Source: Pseudomonas sp. LS-2 (lineage in GTDB: Bacteria; Pseudomonadota; Gammaproteobacteria; Pseudomonadales; Pseudomonadaceae). From it: DNA of 55,189 nt. Under the pieces are notes generated by a model that saw only the letters and a program-made list of their open reading frames with translations, searched no databases and was not told where the DNA came from. Positions within the stretch are counted from its first letter, which is position 1. Every line of letters starts with the position of its first letter. The position numbers were made by a program, and so were the translations under genes. The DNA lies in the NCBI RefSeq assembly GCF_003605735.1, contig NZ_QXTJ01000043.1:148404-203592 (forward strand), read 5' to 3'. Below are positions 50,772 to 55,189 of this stretch, one piece after another.

Positions 50772-51710
50772 ATGAATGCCGACGCCCTGAACACCCTCAA
50801 CGAGCACCTGCTCGACGCCCTTGACCCTGCGCCCGCTGAAACCCGTCGCCTGTTCCACGGTCGTGGCCGGCGCTGGCCGGGACTGGAGCAACTGACCGTG
50901 GACTGGATGCAGGGCGTGGTGCTGGTCTCGCTGTTCAAGGAACCCGCTGCCGAAGAACTCGAGGCGTTGAAACGCCTGCTGCTGGATCTGGTGCAGGCGC
51001 AGGTCTGGAAAAACAGCCAGGCGCACACGCTGCTTCTGCAGCACCGGTATTTGCCTGACAGCCTCACCGAAGCGCTGCTGGGCGAGATGCCGGACGAATG
51101 GACGCTGACCGAAGGCGGCCTGCGCTACCTTGTCGATTTCGGCAGAAAACAGAACACCGGACTGTTCCTCGACATGCGTTACGGCCGCGACTGGGTGCGC
51201 GCCAACGCCTCGGGCAAGCGCATTCTCAATCTGTTCGCCTACACCTGTGGGTTTTCCGTGGCGGCCATCGAGGGAGGTGCGGATTTCGTGGTCAATCTGG
51301 ACATGTCCCGCGCAGCCCTGAGTCGGGGGCGCGACAACCATCGCCTGAACGGCCACGACCTGAGCAAGGTCAGTTTCCTCGGCCACGAGCTGTTCAAGTC
51401 CTGGGGCAAGGTGAAAAGCGGCGGGCCGTACGATCTGGTGATCATCGACCCGCCGTCATTTCAGAAAGGCAGCTTTCTGCTGACCAAGGATTACCAGCGC
51501 GTGCTGCGCAAACTGCCCGAGTTGCTCAGCGACGACGGCACGGTGCTGGCCTGCATGAACGACCCGGCGCTGGGGGCCGATTTCCTCATCGAAGGCGTAA
51601 TGCGCGAAGCGCCGGGATTGCGCTTCGAACAGCGTCTGGAAAACCCGCCGGAGTTCGCGGACATCGAGCCCGGCGGCGGGCTCAAGGCGTTGGTGTTCCG
51701 CCAGGGTTGA
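50772..51710 (+). CDS. Class I SAM-dependent methyltransferase, RlmI/RlmK-like
   Basis: The protein has 312 residues. An N-terminal domain (about 1-110) precedes a Rossmann methyltransferase domain: FLDMRYGRDWVR, SAM motif I ILNLFAYTCGFSVAAIEGGA, an acidic residue in VNLDMSRAAL, and motif IV LVIIDPPSFQKG, which is the DPPS form found in RlmI/RlmK-type rRNA cytosine or guanine methyltransferases. The N-terminal PUA domain of RlmI is not evident, so the RNA target is uncertain. The ATG at 50772 is chosen by context; in-frame codons upstream lack a ribosome site. It is divergent from the GNAT gene. Confidence 0.85.
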   Translation: MNADALNTLNEHLLDALDPAPAETRRLFHGRGRRWPGLEQLTVDWMQGVVLVSLFKEPAAEELEALKRLLLDLVQAQVWKNSQAHTLLLQHRYLPDSLTEALLGEMPDEWTLTEGGLRYLVDFGRKQNTGLFLDMRYGRDWVRANASGKRILNLFAYTCGFSVAAIEGGADFVVNLDMSRAALSRGRDNHRLNGHDLSKVSFLGHELFKSWGKVKSGGPYDLVIIDPPSFQKGSFLLTKDYQRVLRKLPELLSDDGTVLACMNDPALGADFLIEGVMREAPGLRFEQRLENPPEFADIEPGGGLKALVFRQG

Positions 51711-51730
51711 TGGCCACAGGCGCCACCCCG

Positions 51731-51795
51731 CGCAGTCCGGCTTGCCGGCGGTGGCGTTTTCAAGATCGGGGCCGCCGGCAAGCCGGACTGCTACG
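51731..51795. repeat. REP-like palindrome, family CGTAGCAGNNCGGCTTGCCGGCGG (copy 4)
   Basis: GCAGTCCGGCTTGCCGGCGG at the left and CCGCCGGCAAGCCGGACTGC at the right, the most compact copy. It lies between the convergent methyltransferase and chemoreceptor genes. Confidence 0.82.
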
Positions 51796-51817
51796 GGTGC
51801 GCGGGACGACACGGCCG

Positions 51818-53437
51818 TTACGCACTCAAACGCGATATCACATCATTCAACCCCACCGACAACCCATGCAGATCCTCGCTCGCGCTTTGCGTGCGCTGCA
51901 CGTTGCTCTGATTGGTGGTGGCGATGGCGGTGATTTCCGTCAGGTTGCGCGAGATGTCTTCGGCCACCGACGTCTGCTCTTCCGCCGCCGTAGCGATCTG
52001 CCGGTTCATGTCGCGGATCGCCTCCACCGCCGAGGTAATGCGTTGCAGCGACGAACCGGCCAGGGCCACTTGATCAACACTTTCCTGACTGCGCGCCTGA
52101 CCGCTTTCAATGGCCAGCGCGGCATCGATTGCACCGGTCTGCACCGAACTGATGATCTGATTGATCTCGGCCGTTGAGGCGGCCGTGCGCTGAGCCAGTG
52201 TCCGCACCTCATCGGCCACCACTGCAAAGCCGCGGCCGGCGTCTCCGGCACGAGCCGCTTCGATAGCGGCGTTGAGCGCCAACAGGTTGGTCTGCTCGGC
52301 GATGCCACGAATCACTTCCAGCACCTTGCCGATTCGTCCGCTGTCACTTTCCAGACGACGAATGACCTCGGCGGTGTTGCTGATCTCGGTACGCATCTGG
52401 GTGATCGCAGTGATCGTCGCGCTCATCACCTTGCCGCCATCCTGGGAACTGCGATTAGCCTCATCGGCAGCCTGCGCAGCCTGGGCGGCGTGACGGGCAA
52501 CTTCCTGAGCGGTCGCGGACATTTCGGTCATGGCCGTGGCGACCTGATCGGTGCGCTCGAATTGCTCGTGGGTGCCCTGAGCCATCAACGCCGCAATGGC
52601 CTTCAGTTCGCCACCGGCGCTGTCCAGATCGGTGGTGCTGCGCTTGAGGCGGGTGAAGGTGTCGGCCAGAAAATCGCGCAGGGTGTTGGCGGCAACGGCC
52701 AGACGACCCAGCTCATCCTGACGAGTAATGCTGACCCGATCACTGAAGCGTCCCTGGCTGAGCTGCGCCACGTATTCGATCAGCATGCCGATCGGGCCCA
52801 CAATGTTGCGATTGACCATCCAAAGGGTCAGCACGCCCACCAGTAACGCCGACGCCAGCATCACCAGCGTACCGATGAGAATCGTCTGATCGGCCGTGTT
52901 GCTGATCGAGACCGATTGCGCATCGCTCAGCTTGCGCAGGCTCAGCACCAGTTCGCTCATCTGCTCGCTGGCGGCACGGTCAACGCCTTTGACGGCCTGA
53001 TCGCCTGCGGCCGGGTCCGCATCCGCTGCAACGAATGCATCACGCCCCTTACGATAGGCGACCCCCAGCGCACGATGCTCTTCACGCAGCGTGTCGACCC
53101 GAGATCGACTCGCGGCATCAAGGTCTTTCAGGGCACTCAACTGCCCCAGGGTGTCCTGAACCTGACGTTCCTGATCCTCGAACTGGCCCCAGAACCTGTC
53201 GCGGTCGGTCGGCTGTTTGCCGCGCAACAGCACGTTTTTCCATTCCTGGACCTGGATCTTGAATTGCAGGTTGGCCTGGTCGACCAGTTGCGAAGCGTGC
53301 AGCGGGCCTTCCAGCAAGCCGCGGTACGCATGCACGTTGCTGGATAGGAAGTGAAAACAGGCCAGGGCGATCAGCAACACCAGCACCAGGCTGCCACTGA
53401 GCAGCGCCAGAATCTGCAATCTCAGGGATTTCGACAT
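51818..53437 (-). CDS. Methyl-accepting chemotaxis protein
   Basis: Inner-membrane chemoreceptor of 539 residues. Span 1 (about 9-29), a periplasmic helical ligand domain (about 30-185; its regular charged helices suggest a four-helix bundle), span 2 (about 190-212), HAMP (about 213-265; NRNIVGPIGMLIEYVAQLSQG), then the coiled-coil signalling domain with the hairpin tip GIAEQTNLLALNAAIEAARAG. It ends without the CheR-tethering pentapeptide. The ATG at 53437 (MSKSLRLQIL) fits the family; the frame stays open to 53617, but there is no ribosome site or signal there. The ligand is unknown. It is a single gene. Confidence 0.92.
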   Translation of the reverse strand: MSKSLRLQILALLSGSLVLVLLIALACFHFLSSNVHAYRGLLEGPLHASQLVDQANLQFKIQVQEWKNVLLRGKQPTDRDRFWGQFEDQERQVQDTLGQLSALKDLDAASRSRVDTLREEHRALGVAYRKGRDAFVAADADPAAGDQAVKGVDRAASEQMSELVLSLRKLSDAQSVSISNTADQTILIGTLVMLASALLVGVLTLWMVNRNIVGPIGMLIEYVAQLSQGRFSDRVSITRQDELGRLAVAANTLRDFLADTFTRLKRSTTDLDSAGGELKAIAALMAQGTHEQFERTDQVATAMTEMSATAQEVARHAAQAAQAADEANRSSQDGGKVMSATITAITQMRTEISNTAEVIRRLESDSGRIGKVLEVIRGIAEQTNLLALNAAIEAARAGDAGRGFAVVADEVRTLAQRTAASTAEINQIISSVQTGAIDAALAIESGQARSQESVDQVALAGSSLQRITSAVEAIRDMNRQIATAAEEQTSVAEDISRNLTEITAIATTNQSNVQRTQSASEDLHGLSVGLNDVISRLSA

Positions 53438-53926
53438 ACGGGGAATCTCATCAGGGGGGACTGCTGTCTTCGAGGGCCTTGATGACTGTCGAAGGTTTGC
53501 CTGCCAATCACATCCCTGTGCCACCGTTTCGAACATTCGAGAACGTTCACAAAACAGCGTGCTCACACAGGCTGATTCGACCTTGCCGCGAGGTTCTTTA
53601 AGGCGCTGACAGGACATCCGATGGGCGGTCGAAAAGCGTCAAAAGAGCGTCCGAATCACGAGCCGGTTTTTTGTCGAATGTCGGTTTAAGCCGCTGAAAC
53701 GCAAATGAAATCTATCGCCCATGTCACGCCGAAATGGATCCAGTGCGCAAAGATCCATGCGCCCCGACTCTCTGAAAAAATCCGGCAGGCCGACGACAGC
53801 ATTCTCCGATAATCCTCCGCCGGCAAGCCGTGCTGCGAAAGCCGCCTCGAGGTTTTTTTAACTATCCCCACTGAGCACAGTCACACACAGAACGCTGCCC
53901 AATCCTTTTACGCATGACGAGGCCCG
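53438..53926. other. Intergenic region between chemoreceptor and antiporter
   Basis: Divergent promoter region of about 490 bases. One imperfect dyad is visible (53528-53548; see its entry). The rest shows no gene, REP element or terminator that I can support. Confidence 0.6.
53528..53548. promoter_or_regulatory. GAAC/GTTC dyad upstream of the chemoreceptor gene
   Basis: TTCGAACATTCGAGAACGTTC contains GAACATTC and GAACGTTC two bases apart; each is nearly self-complementary, and the pair forms an 8-2-8 inverted repeat with one mismatch. It is about 90 bases from the chemoreceptor start. The binding protein is unknown. Confidence 0.35.
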
Positions 53927-55189
53927 ATGAGTTTCATTCTTTGCATGACCGTGTTCGGCGTCCTGTTGATGCTGCTGGCACTGACTTCCTCTTACCTGCG
54001 CTGGTTGCCGGTGACCACTTCGGCGGTGTGTCTGGCGTTCGGTGCGGGGATCGGCCCCTGGGGCCTTGACCTGGTGCAACTGGATGTCCGCGATGCACGC
54101 CACTGGCTGGAGCGCCTGACCGAAGTCGCGGTGCTGTTTTCGCTATTCAACACCGGCATCAAACTGCGCCTGCCACTGCATCGCAAAGCCTGGCATTCGG
54201 CGTACCTGCTCGCGGTGCCGATCATGCTCGCCAGTATCGCTGGCGTGTGCCTGGCCGGCCATTACCTGCTGGATCTGCCGTGGGCGGTGTCCCTGCTGCT
54301 GGGGGCGATGCTGTCGCCCACCGACCCTGTACTGGCGGGGCTGGTGCAGGTCAACAACGCCCAGGATTTCGACCGCGTGCGCTTTGGCCTGTCCGGTGAA
54401 GCCGGTCTCAACGACGGCACGGCCTTTCCCTTCGTCATCTTCGCCCTGCTGTTAATCACCCACGGCTCCTCGGACTTCAACTGGGTGCAAGGCTGGCTGC
54501 TGAAGAACATTGTCTGGGGCGTGCCCGTGGGTCTGCTGCTCGGCTATGGTCTAGGCCGTGGCGTGGGGCATCTGATGATTTATCTGCGGATCAAAAACGC
54601 CGACAGCACCACCTCACCCAACGACTTTCTGGCCTTGGCGCTGATCGCGGTGTCCTACGTGGCGGCCGAAGGCCTGGGCGCCTACGGTTTTCTTTCGGTG
54701 TTCGCGGCCGGTTTGGGCCTGCGCCAGGCCGAAGTGCGCACCACTCGGTCGGAGGTCCCGGCCGAACACGTGGCCAAGCCCGTGCTGGGGCACATGCACA
54801 GCGAGCCGGCAGCGGCGACCGTCACCGCGCAGGAGGAACTGAGCGAATCGCAACTGGCTGCAGGGGTGATGATGGGCGACATGCTGGCGTTCGGCGGTCT
54901 GGTTGAGCGGGCCATGGAGGTGCTGCTGATTACCTTGCTCGGCGCTGCGATTGCTTCTTACTGGGACTGGCGCGCACTCACGCTCGGGCTTGCCCTGTTC
55001 TGTGTGGTCAGGCCGCTGAGCGTCTGGCTGTTGATCAGCCGTCAGTTGCTGACGCGACCGCAGAAGGCGCTGGTTGGCTGGTTCGGCATTCGCGGGATCG
55101 GCACCCTGTATTACCTGTGCTATGCCCTTTCCCACGGGCTGCCTAAAGAAAACATGCAAAGCACGATTGGCCTGACCCTGTCGGTGGTC
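53927..55189 (+). CDS. CPA1-family sodium/proton antiporter (3' end beyond window)
   Basis: Inner-membrane cation/proton exchanger; 421 codons are visible and the frame is open at the window edge. The ATG at 53927 follows ACGAGG. The membrane domain starts at residue 1 (FGVLLMLLALTSSYLRW) and carries the antiporter core: LTEVAVLFSLFNTGIKLR, LLGAMLSPTDPVLAGLVQ with the helix-5 aspartate in SPTDPV, and LSGEAGLNDGTAFPFVIFAL with the helix-6 acidic/asparagine pair. A hydrophilic loop of about 50 residues (HVAKPVLGHMHSEPAAATV region, about 280-330) interrupts the spans and is longer than usual. The segment WFGIRGIGTLYYLCYAL near the edge is also typical. Confidence 0.9.
   Translation, partial: MSFILCMTVFGVLLMLLALTSSYLRWLPVTTSAVCLAFGAGIGPWGLDLVQLDVRDARHWLERLTEVAVLFSLFNTGIKLRLPLHRKAWHSAYLLAVPIMLASIAGVCLAGHYLLDLPWAVSLLLGAMLSPTDPVLAGLVQVNNAQDFDRVRFGLSGEAGLNDGTAFPFVIFALLLITHGSSDFNWVQGWLLKNIVWGVPVGLLLGYGLGRGVGHLMIYLRIKNADSTTSPNDFLALALIAVSYVAAEGLGAYGFLSVFAAGLGLRQAEVRTTRSEVPAEHVAKPVLGHMHSEPAAATVTAQEELSESQLAAGVMMGDMLAFGGLVERAMEVLLITLLGAAIASYWDWRALTLGLALFCVVRPLSVWLLISRQLLTRPQKALVGWFGIRGIGTLYYLCYALSHGLPKENMQSTIGLTLSVV

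Overview
The window is about 55 kb of high-GC DNA from a Pseudomonas chromosome, most likely of the P. fluorescens group. The reasons are a complete mexT-mexEF-oprN locus, a KatA-type catalase, PoxB, CstA with YbdD, and several intergenic repeat families of the kind seen in that group. I saw no tRNA, rRNA, CRISPR array or intact insertion sequence.

Layout. Positions 1-6250 hold a very large secreted multicopper oxidase (3' end outside the window), an exported lytic transglycosylase, and an isolated type II secretion pair (pseudopilin GspG and platform protein GspF). Positions 6300-13750 carry a chain of leftward genes: pyruvate oxidase poxB, an MFS transporter, an AraC regulator, and a small redox/hydrolase cluster (NTF2-like, SDR, isochorismatase-like, YhdH/AcuI-like). 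Positions 14000-18400 are a decayed patch: an MFS gene with a damaged 5' end, an inverted fragment of a FUSC efflux gene, a headless response regulator and a MexT-like LysR gene without its DNA-binding domain, with an apparently intact GST gene in between. Positions 18400-26550 hold a second AraC paralogue and the mexT/mexE/mexF/oprN multidrug pump. A repeat-rich spacer follows, then ybdD-cstA and a divergent Cache-domain kinase with a LuxR-type regulator.

Positions 32000-37750 look like an envelope repair module. An OmpR/EnvZ-type pair is divergent from a Tat-exported MsrB, a DipZ-type CcdA-thioredoxin fusion that can carry reducing power across the membrane, and an exported MsrA. Catalase and a DedA-rhodanese fusion follow, so positions 34500-41400 lean towards oxidative stress. 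Positions 41780-47390 hold a tightly packed polar amino acid ABC transporter operon that contains an argininosuccinate-lyase-like enzyme, with a divergent LysR regulator. This is the best candidate for an undescribed catabolic pathway. The right end has an E. coli-type (zinc, cysteine-ligand) hemB, an MFS transporter, a GNAT acetyltransferase, an RlmI-like methyltransferase, a chemoreceptor and the start of a CPA1 sodium/proton antiporter.

REP-like palindromes recur between genes: one family at about 31981, 35031, 37782 and 51731, another at 29644 and 41399. Short tandem repeats lie at 26789, 27126 and 50644. All calls rest on reading the sequence and on family knowledge. No database search was run.
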